NCBI RefSeq assembly: GCF_000304315.1 | Contig: NC_018485.1 | Location: 1,520,501-1,584,500, forward strand | From: Methylocystis sp. SC2 | GTDB taxonomy: Bacteria > Pseudomonadota > Alphaproteobacteria > Rhizobiales > Beijerinckiaceae | Reading direction: 5' to 3' | Length of the DNA: 64,000 nucleotides | Shown: positions 40,741 to 48,817 of the stretch, piece after piece | How the letters are laid out: the number at the start of each line of letters is the position of its first letter | Position numbering within the stretch: position 1 is the stretch's first letter | Made by a program: the position numbers and the translations under genes | Notes under the pieces: generated by a model | Seen by the model: only the letters and a program-made list of their open reading frames with translations | What the model was told of the DNA's origin: nothing | Databases searched by the model: none

Positions 40741-40858
40741 ATCATTCCCGACATGCGCTCGGCGCGTGATCGGGACTCCAGGACCAAAGCCGACATTCCT
40801 GAAGCTGCCGTGAGTTCCCGATCAGGCTTTCGGACTTGCGGAACGACACTGCGAGCTC
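40741..40858. repeat. Degenerate REP-like pair between gp14 and gp15
   Basis: TCATTCCCGACATGCGC...GATCGGGACTCC and GTTCCCGATCAGGCTTTCGG...GGAACGACAC. Stems have several mismatches, so this copy is older. Confidence 0.6.
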
Positions 40859-40870
40859 TTCGAGACGCTC

Positions 40871-43800
40871 ATGGCCACTCTTGTTCTGCAGACGATCGGC
40901 TCTGTCGCCGGCGGCGCGATCGGCGGACCTATTGGTTCGTCCATCGGCGGCGCGCTCGGCGGCTTCGGCGGCTCCTTCGTCGACGCAGCGCTGCAACCGC
41001 ATGCATCGCCCCGCTATTCGATCGGTCCGCGGCTGAAATCGATGGACGGGATCACCTCAACGGAAGGCGCCGGCGTGCCGCGCGTCTACGGCCGCGCGCG
41101 CATCGGCGGACAGATGATCTGGGCGACGCGCTTTCTCGAACGCGTCAATGCGTCCTTTGCGCAGACGCAGCATCAGGGCAAAGGCGGCGGCGGCGGCGGG
41201 ATCGGCTTCAACATTCAGTTCACCTATGCCTATTCGGCGAATTTCGCGATCGGGCTATGCGAAGGGCCCGTCGCTTTCGTGCGGCGCATCTGGGCTGACG
41301 GATCGGAGCTCGACATGACGACGCTGCCGATTCGCATCTATGCCGGGACGGAAGATCAGGAGCCGGATCCGCTGATCGTCGCCAAGGAAGGGGCGGAGAA
41401 CGCGCCCGCCTATCGCGGCCTCGCCTATATTGTTTTCGAGGATCTCGCGCTCGCGCCGTTCGGCAATCGCATTCCGCAATTCACTTTCGAGGTGGTGAAG
41501 CCCGTCGAAGGACTCGGCGCGATGATCCGGGCCGTCGACCTCATTCCCGGCGCGACGGAGGCCGGCTATCACCCTGCCCTTAAGCTCAATTTCTACTCGC
41601 CCGGCGCCACGGCGGCGGAAAATCGTCATCAGCTCACCGCGGCGACGGACTGGACCGCGTCGATCGACGCGCTGCAGGCGCTTTGTCCGAATCTCGAAAG
41701 CGTCGCGCTCGTCGTCGCCTGGTTCGGCGACGATCTTCGCGCCGAACATTGCACGATCACGCCGCGCGTCGACGCGACATTCAAGACCATCGGTCAATTC
41801 AACTTCATTGTCGGGGGCTTCTGGCCACCCGACTGGTCGGTCGCCGGGCTGACGCGTTCGACCGCGCGGCTCGTGTCGCAAATCGACGGACGCTCGGCCT
41901 ATGGCGGAACGCCCAGCGACGCGTCGGTGATGGCCGCTATCGCAGACCTCAAGGCGCGCGGCCTCGCGGTGACCTTCTATCCCTTCGTGATGATGGACGT
42001 GCCGCCGGGCAATGCGCTGCCCAATCCTTACACAGGCGCCGTCGAACAGCCGGCGTTCCCCTGGCGCGGACGCGTCACATGCGATCCCGCGCCGGGTCGA
42101 CCGGGTTCGCCTGACGCAACCCCGGCTGCTGCGGCGCAGCTCAACGCCTTCTTTTCGCGCTATCGCGGCTTCATTCTGCATTACGCCAATATTTGCGTCG
42201 CGGCCGGCGGCGTCGACGCCTTTCTCATCGGCTCCGAGCTGATCGGCCTGACGCGCGTGCGCTCGGCGCCGGGCGCATATCCCGCCGTCTGCGCGCTGAT
42301 GACGCTCGCCGCCGAAGTGAAAGCGATCCTCGGCCCGCAAACAAAACTCTCCTACGCCGCCGACTGGACGGAATATGGCGCGCATGTTCCGGCAAGCGGC
42401 GAAGCGCGCTTTCCGCTCGATCCGCTGTGGGCGTCAAGCGCCGTCGACTTCGTCGGCGTCGACGTCTATTGGCCGCTCTCCGACTGGCGCGACGGCGACG
42501 CGCATCTCGACGCGCAGGAAGCGGCGAGCATTTATGATCTCGACTATCTCAAGTCTCGCATCGTTTCGGGCGAGGCCTATGATTGGCATTACGCCGACGC
42601 CGATGCGCGCCTGGCGCAAGATCGCACCCCAATCAGCGACGGGCTGGGCAAGCCTTGGATCTTCCGCCAGAAGGATTTTCTGTCGTGGTGGTCGCAACCG
42701 CATTACGAGCGCGTCGGCGGCGCTGAGCTGGCGGCGCCGACGGCGTGGGTCCCGCAATCCAAGCCGATCTGGATTGTGGAGACGGGATGCCCGGCCGTCG
42801 ACCGCGGCGCCAATGCGCCGAACGTCTTTCCGGACCCGCGCTCGAGCGATGGCGGTCTGCCGTATTTCTCGCGCAACGGCCGCGACGATCTCATGCAGGC
42901 GCGATTCATCGAGGCGATGATCGCGCATTTCGATCCGGCGGCGCCCGGCGGCGGGGCGCGCAACCCGACGTCCAACCTCTACGCCGGGCCGATGGTCGAT
43001 CCGGCGCGCTTGCACATATGGTGCTGGGATGCGCGCCCCTTTCCGGCCTTTCCGACGCAAGCCGACGCGTGGAGCGACGTCGCCAATTGGGAGACGGGCC
43101 ATTGGTTGAACGGACGACTCGAAGGCGCGCCGCTCGACCGCCTCCTGCCGGCGCTCGCCGGCGCCGTCTCCGCGCCTGAAGTTGTCGCGCAGCGGCCGAA
43201 CGTCGGCGGCTTTCTCGACGGCTATGTGCTGGAGCGGCCGATGTCGCCGCGCGAGGCGATCGATCCTCTCGCCGCGCTTTACGGCGTCGACGTCGTGGCG
43301 ATCGCGGGCGCCTTGCGCTTCATCGATCGGCGCGGGAAGCCGGTGTGCGAAATTCACGAAGACGATCTCGTCGCCGGCAAAAGCGCGTCGCTCGTGACGC
43401 TGGCGCGGGCCCAGGAAAGCGAACTGCCGCAGGAGATCGCGCTTTCCTTCTGCGATTCCGAAAACGACTTTCAAATGGCGCGAGTCTCCTCCCGCAGACT
43501 CGAGGGCCGCTCGGCGCGCCAGAGCGAAGCGCAAGCCGCGGTGATGACGAATCGCGCCAATGCGCAAGCGCTTGCGGAGAGCTGGCTTCAGGACGTGTGG
43601 ATCGGGCGCGAAACCGCGGAGTTTACGCTGCGGCCAGGCCTGATCGCCCTGCAGCCTGGCGATCTGGTGCGGCTCGGCGCGGCGGGCGGCGGCCGGCTGT
43701 TTCAAATTCAACGCATCACGGACGGCGCCGCGCGGCAAGTGAGCGCGCGCGCGGCGGACGCTTCCGTCTATAACGCGACCGCGCCGCTGCTCGGACGCAC

Positions 43801-44752
43801 GAATATCGTTTCGCCGAAAATGGTCGGACCGCCGCGAGTGGAAATTCTCGACCTCGCGCTGGCGCGCGACGAAGAAGCGCTCTCCTATGTCGCCGCCTTC
43901 GCCGATCCCTGGCCCGGACCGCTCGCGATCTGGAGACTGACGGTCCAGGGCGGCTATGAGCAGATCGCGATCATCGACAAGCGCGCGACCATCGGCGAGA
44001 CGCTCGACGTCCTGCGCGCCGGTCCGGCCGGGCGTTTCGACAATGGCGGCGGCGTCACTCTGCGAATCGGCGCCGGACACCTCTCGTCGGTGGGCGATCT
44101 CGCCGCGCTCGCGGGGCGCTCGGCGATGGCGATCCGCGTCGACGGCGACTGGGAGATTTTCGCTTTCGCGCACGCCGAACTTGTCGGCGAACAGACATAT
44201 CGTTTATCAAGGCTCATTCGCGGACTCGGCGGCGAAGAACATCTCGCCACCCGCGATGCGCCGGCCGGCGCGACCGTCGTGCTGCTAAATGACGCGATCG
44301 CGCCGCTCACGCGCAGGGTCGGCGAGATTGGCGCGCCGATGACCTATCGAATCGGTCCGGCGGATCGCGACTGTGCGGAGCCGATCTTCGTTCAACCGAC
44401 CGTCGCCGCAACAAACAAGGCGCTGCGCCCCTATGCGTTGACGAAGGCGCGCGCGCGCCGCACGCCCGCGGGGATCGTCATCGATTTTGTGCGGCGCGGA
44501 CGCATCGATTCGGACGCGTGGCAAACGCTCGACATTCCGCTTGGCGAGGCGAGCGAGTCCTACGAAGCCGATATCGAGCTGCCGAGCGGAACGCGCACCC
44601 TGACGGCCGGCTCAACATCCGTCCTGTATCCCGCCGACGAAGAACTCGCCGATTTCGGCGCGCCGCAGAGCGAACTGACGCTCTCGCTTCATCAGATGAG
44701 CGCGACGGTCGGACGAGGCTTTCCGCTGACCATCACACTGCCGATCCAATAG
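40871..44752 (+). CDS. GTA megatron: baseplate/host-specificity protein (gp15)
   Basis: 1293 residues, the usual size. N-terminal Gly-rich membrane-active-looking segment (IGSVAGGAIGGPIGSSIGGALGG), then VPRVYGRARIGGQMIWATRF, a TIM-barrel glycoside-hydrolase-like domain (about 270-740: NFIVGGFWPPDWS, LIGSELIGLTRV, YAADWTEYGAH, FVGVDVYWPLSDW, WIVETGCPAVD), then phage-tail-3 domains and a C-terminal receptor-side region. It forms the tail tip and the route for DNA. Intact. Confidence 0.95.
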   Translation: MATLVLQTIGSVAGGAIGGPIGSSIGGALGGFGGSFVDAALQPHASPRYSIGPRLKSMDGITSTEGAGVPRVYGRARIGGQMIWATRFLERVNASFAQTQHQGKGGGGGGIGFNIQFTYAYSANFAIGLCEGPVAFVRRIWADGSELDMTTLPIRIYAGTEDQEPDPLIVAKEGAENAPAYRGLAYIVFEDLALAPFGNRIPQFTFEVVKPVEGLGAMIRAVDLIPGATEAGYHPALKLNFYSPGATAAENRHQLTAATDWTASIDALQALCPNLESVALVVAWFGDDLRAEHCTITPRVDATFKTIGQFNFIVGGFWPPDWSVAGLTRSTARLVSQIDGRSAYGGTPSDASVMAAIADLKARGLAVTFYPFVMMDVPPGNALPNPYTGAVEQPAFPWRGRVTCDPAPGRPGSPDATPAAAAQLNAFFSRYRGFILHYANICVAAGGVDAFLIGSELIGLTRVRSAPGAYPAVCALMTLAAEVKAILGPQTKLSYAADWTEYGAHVPASGEARFPLDPLWASSAVDFVGVDVYWPLSDWRDGDAHLDAQEAASIYDLDYLKSRIVSGEAYDWHYADADARLAQDRTPISDGLGKPWIFRQKDFLSWWSQPHYERVGGAELAAPTAWVPQSKPIWIVETGCPAVDRGANAPNVFPDPRSSDGGLPYFSRNGRDDLMQARFIEAMIAHFDPAAPGGGARNPTSNLYAGPMVDPARLHIWCWDARPFPAFPTQADAWSDVANWETGHWLNGRLEGAPLDRLLPALAGAVSAPEVVAQRPNVGGFLDGYVLERPMSPREAIDPLAALYGVDVVAIAGALRFIDRRGKPVCEIHEDDLVAGKSASLVTLARAQESELPQEIALSFCDSENDFQMARVSSRRLEGRSARQSEAQAAVMTNRANAQALAESWLQDVWIGRETAEFTLRPGLIALQPGDLVRLGAAGGGRLFQIQRITDGAARQVSARAADASVYNATAPLLGRTNIVSPKMVGPPRVEILDLALARDEEALSYVAAFADPWPGPLAIWRLTVQGGYEQIAIIDKRATIGETLDVLRAGPAGRFDNGGGVTLRIGAGHLSSVGDLAALAGRSAMAIRVDGDWEIFAFAHAELVGEQTYRLSRLIRGLGGEEHLATRDAPAGATVVLLNDAIAPLTRRVGEIGAPMTYRIGPADRDCAEPIFVQPTVAATNKALRPYALTKARARRTPAGIVIDFVRRGRIDSDAWQTLDIPLGEASESYEADIELPSGTRTLTAGSTSVLYPADEELADFGAPQSELTLSLHQMSATVGRGFPLTITLPIQ

Positions 44753-44760
44753 GAAAGAAG

Positions 44761-46350
44761 ATGACGCAAACGACGCATCTTGCGCTGCCCTTCATCGAGG
44801 CGGCGCAAGCGCAAAAGCACGTCACGCATAATGAAGCTCTGGCGCTGATCGACGCGCTGACGCAGCTTTCGGTCTCTGCGCGAAACGTGACGTCGCCGCC
44901 CGCGACGCCGGCGGAAGGCGACCGTGTGCTCGTCGGCGCCGGCGCGACGGGCGACTTCGTCGGCAAGAGTGATCAGATCGCCACATTCCTCGCGGGCGGC
45001 TGGGCCTTCCTTGCGCCGCAAGCCGGTTGGCGCGCTTATGTCGAAGCGGAATCGCTTCTGCTGCTCTATGATGGCGCGGGATGGATGGATTGCGGCCTGT
45101 CCTTGCGCCAGCTGCAAAACCTTGCGCTGCTCGGGATCGGCGCGACCGCCGACGGCGCCAATCCGCTGCTCGCCAAACTCAATGCAACGCTCTTTACCGC
45201 AAAGAGCGTCGGCGAAGGCGGCTCCGGCGATCTCCGCTTCGCGCTGAACAAGGAGAGCGCGGCCAACACCCTCTCGCAGCTTTACGAGTCGAACTATTCC
45301 GCGCGCGCCGAAACAGGCTTGATCGGCGACGATCATTTTCGCGTCAAAGTGTCGCCCGACGGTTCGATCTGGAAGGAAGCGATCGTCATCGACAGCGCGA
45401 CGGGCGCAGTCGCCCTTCCGAGCGGCGGCCCGGCGAAAGTTCAGCTCTTTACGTCGACGGACACTTATACGCCAACGCCAGGAATGCGCTTTGTTGACGT
45501 GATGCTTTTTGGCGCGGGAGGGGGCGGCGGCTCAGGCGCGCGACAGGCGGCCGGGGCGATCGCCTCAGGCGGCGGCGGGGGCGGCGGCGGCGGAATTGCG
45601 AAAGGCAAGTTCACCGCAGCTCAGATCGGCGGGGGCGTCACCGTCACGATCGGCGCGGGCGGCGCGGGCGGCGCGGCGCAGACCGTCAATAGCACGGCTG
45701 GAAGCGGCGGAACTGCCGGCGGCCATACGACGTTCGGGACGTTGATGTTCGCCGGCGGCGGCGGCGCGGGCTCTGGCGGCGGCCTTGCGGTGGGCTCGGG
45801 CGGCGGCGGAGGCGGCGGGATGACGACCGGAGGCAATGCCGCTGGCGCAACTGGCGGCGGTCCCTCGTTGGGCGGGCCGGCTGGGGGGTCTGCTGCAGTG
45901 GGCGCGAGTAACTATGCAGTGGTTTATGGCTCGGGCGGGGCCGGTAGCCCCGCAACTGGCGCGGCGGGCAATGGCGCTGGAAACTGTGGCCCTGAAGCTG
46001 GCGGGTCGGGCGGCGGGTCGGGCGGCGGCATTACCGCAGCCAATGCAACCAGCGCGGGCGGCGTCGGAGGGAGAATCTACATTAACGGGGCGGTCGTGCA
46101 GGCCGCCGGCGGGGCTGCCGGCGTCTCCGGCAGCGCCGGATCGTCATACGCCAGCGGGGTTGGCCCTCTCAATCAAGCCGGCGCAGGCGGCGGCGGCGGA
46201 GGTTCTCACACGACGACTCCTGGCGGCGGAGGCGTGGGGGGGCTTGGCGGCGGAGGCGGCGGCGGCGGCGGCGCGTCGCAGAACGGCGCCAATTCCGGCG
46301 CGGGCGGCAATGGCGGCGGCGGCTACGCCGTCGTCTTAGAATATTTCTGA
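44761..46350 (+). CDS. DUF2793 tail protein with glycine-rich C-terminal domain
   Basis: 529 residues from ATG 44761 (AGGAAAG upstream). N-terminal DUF2793 (LPFIEAAQAQKHVTHNEALALIDALTQ, GWRAYVEAESLLLLYDGAGW) followed, from about residue 230, by a domain of ~290 residues extremely rich in Gly, Ala and Ser (repeated GGGGG runs), ending NGGGGYAVVLEYF. Glycine-rich polyproline-II sandwiches of this kind are receptor-binding tips of phage fibres. It probably sets adhesion specificity of the particle. The Gly codon tracts (GGC/GGG runs) could vary in length. Confidence 0.88.
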   Translation: MTQTTHLALPFIEAAQAQKHVTHNEALALIDALTQLSVSARNVTSPPATPAEGDRVLVGAGATGDFVGKSDQIATFLAGGWAFLAPQAGWRAYVEAESLLLLYDGAGWMDCGLSLRQLQNLALLGIGATADGANPLLAKLNATLFTAKSVGEGGSGDLRFALNKESAANTLSQLYESNYSARAETGLIGDDHFRVKVSPDGSIWKEAIVIDSATGAVALPSGGPAKVQLFTSTDTYTPTPGMRFVDVMLFGAGGGGGSGARQAAGAIASGGGGGGGGGIAKGKFTAAQIGGGVTVTIGAGGAGGAAQTVNSTAGSGGTAGGHTTFGTLMFAGGGGAGSGGGLAVGSGGGGGGGMTTGGNAAGATGGGPSLGGPAGGSAAVGASNYAVVYGSGGAGSPATGAAGNGAGNCGPEAGGSGGGSGGGITAANATSAGGVGGRIYINGAVVQAAGGAAGVSGSAGSSYASGVGPLNQAGAGGGGGGSHTTTPGGGGVGGLGGGGGGGGGASQNGANSGAGGNGGGGYAVVLEYF

Positions 46351-46415
46351 TCGCATCAAGCGCGTCGCGCGCGATTCCTCATCAACAACGACATCGGAAG
46401 AGAAGTAGTCGGCCC

Positions 46416-47027
46416 ATGGCCTTCGCCGTGAAGAATCACGTCCTGCACCACAACGACAAGCCTGTCGCTCAGAAGCCGACGCCCAACGTCGGCGGCGTTT
46501 TGAAGCCCTCGCTGCTGATCATGCATTACACCGCCGCCCAGTCGGCGAAGGGCGCGATCTCCTGGCTGTGCAATCCCAACGCGAAAGCCTCCGCCCATCT
46601 CGTCGTCGATCTCGACGGCGCGGTGACGCAGCTCGCGCCGTTCAATCGCGTCGCATGGCACGCGGGCAAAAGCGTTTGGAGGCGGCGCTCGAACTGCAAC
46701 GCCTTTTCGATCGGCATTGAGCTGACCAACGCCGGACCCTTGACGAAGCTCGCCAACGGAAAATTCGCCGACGCCTACGGAAAGAATGTGCCGGCGAGCC
46801 AGGTGGCGATGCTCGTCCACAAGCTGGATAGGGGCGGCGAAAAGCCCTGGATGATCTATCCCGCCCTTCAAATCTCGGCCGCCGTCGATATCGCCAAGGC
46901 CATCTGCCAGACCTACGGCATCAGCGACATCGCCGGCCATGACGACATTGCGCCGACGCGCAAGCGCGATCCGGGTCCCGCCTTCGCCATGGAATCGTTC
47001 GTCTCGCGCGTCCTCGGCCGCAAGTGA
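46416..47027 (+). CDS. N-acetylmuramoyl-L-alanine amidase (endolysin)
   Basis: 203 residues, amidase_2/PGRP type. SLLIMHYTAAQSAKGAISWLCNPNAKASAHLVVD supplies the first zinc His and the substrate loop. VAWHAGKSVW and GHDDIAPTRKRDPGPAF supply the other ligands and catalytic residues. No signal peptide, so it needs a holin, and a holin-like gene follows. It is probably the lysis enzyme for release of the particles. Confidence 0.92.
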   Translation: MAFAVKNHVLHHNDKPVAQKPTPNVGGVLKPSLLIMHYTAAQSAKGAISWLCNPNAKASAHLVVDLDGAVTQLAPFNRVAWHAGKSVWRRRSNCNAFSIGIELTNAGPLTKLANGKFADAYGKNVPASQVAMLVHKLDRGGEKPWMIYPALQISAAVDIAKAICQTYGISDIAGHDDIAPTRKRDPGPAFAMESFVSRVLGRK

Positions 47028-47066
47028 AACCGCGCCGGCGGCTTCCGGCATAAAAAGGAGCTCCCA

Positions 47067-47243
47067 ATGCAAGGCTATCGCACCTATGTCGCCGCAGGTC
47101 TCGTCGCGCTTTTCGGCGCGCTCGCCTCGACCGACTGGATCGCCTTTCTCAATGATCCGAAGGCCGGCGCCATCGCCATCGGTTCGGCGGCGTTGATGGC
47201 GATCATGCGCAGCATCACCTCGACGCCGCCGGGAACGGCCTGA
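47067..47243 (+). CDS. Holin-like small membrane protein
   Basis: 58 residues from ATG 47067 with a strong AAAAGGAG site. Two hydrophobic segments (TYVAAGLVALFGALASTDWIAF and AGAIAIGSAALMAIMRSI) separated by a short polar turn, basic/polar ends. Size and position right after the endolysin fit a class II holin. The family is not recognised by name. Confidence 0.65.
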   Translation: MQGYRTYVAAGLVALFGALASTDWIAFLNDPKAGAIAIGSAALMAIMRSITSTPPGTA

Positions 47244-47244
47244 C

Positions 47245-47466
47245 GTGTCGAAGCTGATCGCGCTCGCTCTCGTCGCGGCCGCCGGCGTCGTCGCCTATGC
47301 GCTTGGGCGCGCCGTGTTGGCGCGGCTCGTCGCCGGCGGCGGCGCTGCGGAGAACGCGCGGCGCGCCGAATCCGATATGCGCGCCGCCAAGCGCCAGGCC
47401 GAAATCATGGTTGAGCGCAGGAGCGTTGAAGATGTTTCGCAAGATTTCGATCATGGTCGCTTCTAG
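47245..47466 (+). CDS. Putative inner-membrane spanin (Rz-like)
   Basis: 73 residues from GTG 47245, one base after the holin-like stop. One N-terminal membrane helix (LIALALVAAAGVVAYALGRAVLARLVA) and a charged, helical periplasmic part (ENARRAESDMRAAKRQAEIMVERRSVEDV) as in i-spanins. The lipoprotein gene begins inside its 3' end in another frame, the classic Rz/Rz1 layout. Confidence 0.6.
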   Translation: MSKLIALALVAAAGVVAYALGRAVLARLVAGGGAAENARRAESDMRAAKRQAEIMVERRSVEDVSQDFDHGRF

Positions 47467-47647
47467 CCTCGCGCTTGCGGCATGCCGGTCGACGGGCGGC
47501 GGCTGTCCGCCGCTCGTCGCGTATTCTTTCGAAGAGCAGAAGATTGCGGCGAAGCAGCTGCGCGCCTTGCCGCAAAACGCGCCGCTCGCCGCCATGATCA
47601 TCGACTACAAGAAGATGCGGGACGCCTGCCGCGCCTCGGAGCGCTGA
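47432..47647 (+). CDS. Putative outer-membrane spanin lipoprotein (Rz1-like)
   Basis: 71 residues from ATG 47432, overlapping the upstream gene by 35 bases. Signal peptide with lipobox LALAAC (Cys near residue 18), then a short periplasmic part with two more Cys (GGCPPL, RDACRAS) and a helix. An overlapping small lipoprotein after an i-spanin-like gene is the expected o-spanin arrangement. It would fuse inner and outer membranes at lysis. Confidence 0.6.
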   Translation: MFRKISIMVASSLALAACRSTGGGCPPLVAYSFEEQKIAAKQLRALPQNAPLAAMIIDYKKMRDACRASER

Positions 47648-47723
47648 GGCGCGCTGCCGCATTTTTATGACTATTCATTGCGCATTCAGGGCTTTCGGCC
47701 GACTATGCGCCGGGGAGAGGCGC

Positions 47724-48107
47724 ATGCGGGCCGCCGGAGGTTGTTGGAGACGGGCGCTCGCCGTCGCCGCTCTCGCGGCGACGGCCGCCTTCCTGCGCGC
47801 CGCCGCCAGCCGCGCCGAAGAGGCTCCTGCGCGGCTGCAATGTTTCACCATGGCGCAGGCGCGCAGCAAAATGGAGGCGCAGAAGCTCGCCGATCCTTTC
47901 CGCTGCATGCGGGACGTCGCCCTCCGGCTGCAGGCCGAGCCGCTCGGCGCGCGGCTGTGCCAATTGGGCGAAGGACTTATCTATGAGATCAGTCTGCTGC
48001 GCCGGGACGGCCACATCGTCAAGATTCTTGTCGACGCGTTCAGCGGCCGGCCTCATTCTAGCGCTATAGGCGCGGGCTCTATGGGCGCAGGCCCTTTAGG
48101 CGATTGA
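47724..48107 (+). CDS. Secreted PepSY-like protein upstream of two-component system
   Basis: 127 residues from ATG 47724 (GGGGAGAGG upstream). Signal peptide to about residue 33, then LGEGLIYEISLLRRDGHIVKILVDAFSG, which is the PepSY-type strand-helix motif. Such proteins often precede FeuP/FeuQ or PhoP/PhoQ-like pairs and may modulate the sensor. Ends with a short Gly-rich tail. Confidence 0.7.
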   Translation: MRAAGGCWRRALAVAALAATAAFLRAAASRAEEAPARLQCFTMAQARSKMEAQKLADPFRCMRDVALRLQAEPLGARLCQLGEGLIYEISLLRRDGHIVKILVDAFSGRPHSSAIGAGSMGAGPLGD

Positions 48108-48129
48108 GTCTCGCACGCGGGAGGACATA

Positions 48130-48813
48130 TTGCGGCTGCTCGTCGTTGAGGACGACAAGGATTTGAACCGCCAGATCGTTCGCGCGCTTGAACAATCGGG
48201 CTATGCGGTGGACCGCGCTTTCGATGGCGAGGAAGGTTGCCATCTCGGCGAAACGGAGCCCTACGACGCCGTCGTCCTCGACATCGGTCTGCCGAAGAAG
48301 GACGGCGTGACCGTTCTCGAAGAATGGCGCGCGGCGGGACGCGACATGCCGGTGCTGATCCTCACCGCGCGCGACCGCTGGAGCGACAAGGTGCAAGGCT
48401 TCGACGCCGGCGCCGACGACTATGTTTCAAAACCCTTCCACATGGAGGAGGTGCTGGCGCGCATCCGCGCCCTGCTGCGCCGCGCGACGGGCCATGCGAC
48501 GAATGAAATCGTCTGCGGCGCGGTGCGGCTCGACACCAAGGCCGGCCGCGTCGTCGTGGACGGCGCGCCGGTGAAGCTCACCTCGCACGAATACCGGCTG
48601 CTCGCCTATCTGATGCATCACAGCGGACGCGTCGTATCCCGCAGCGAAATCATCGAGCATCTATACGATCAGGACTTTGACCGCGACTCGAACACGATCG
48701 AAGTCTTCGTCGGCAGGTTGCGCAAAAAGCTTGGCGTCGATCTGATCCAGACCGTGCGCGGGCTGGGCTACATGGCGGCCGCGCCGGCAAAGGACGCCGG
48801 CTATAAACGCTAG
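48130..48813 (+). CDS. OmpR-family response regulator (FeuP/PhoP-like)
   Basis: 227 residues from a TTG at 48130 with GGGAGGA upstream. Receiver: LLVVEDDKDL, phospho-Asp in AVVLDIGLPKKDG, Lys in DYVSKPFHMEE. Winged helix with LTSHEYRLLAYLMHHSGRVVSRSEI and SNTIEVFVGRLRKKLG. Four bases before the kinase gene. In rhizobia FeuP/FeuQ control export of cyclic glucans. The target here is not shown. Confidence 0.88.
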   Translation: MRLLVVEDDKDLNRQIVRALEQSGYAVDRAFDGEEGCHLGETEPYDAVVLDIGLPKKDGVTVLEEWRAAGRDMPVLILTARDRWSDKVQGFDAGADDYVSKPFHMEEVLARIRALLRRATGHATNEIVCGAVRLDTKAGRVVVDGAPVKLTSHEYRLLAYLMHHSGRVVSRSEIIEHLYDQDFDRDSNTIEVFVGRLRKKLGVDLIQTVRGLGYMAAAPAKDAGYKR

Positions 48814-48817
48814 GCGC

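Noticed and set aside
17753..40858. CRISPR array from the repeated palindromes
   Set aside because: Units are dispersed by kilobases, have unequal spacing and no cas genes.
26567..47647. Ordinary temperate prophage
   Set aside because: No integrase, repressor or replication genes, a short tape-measure gene and full RcGTA synteny favour a GTA-type cluster, though the lysis block leaves some doubt.
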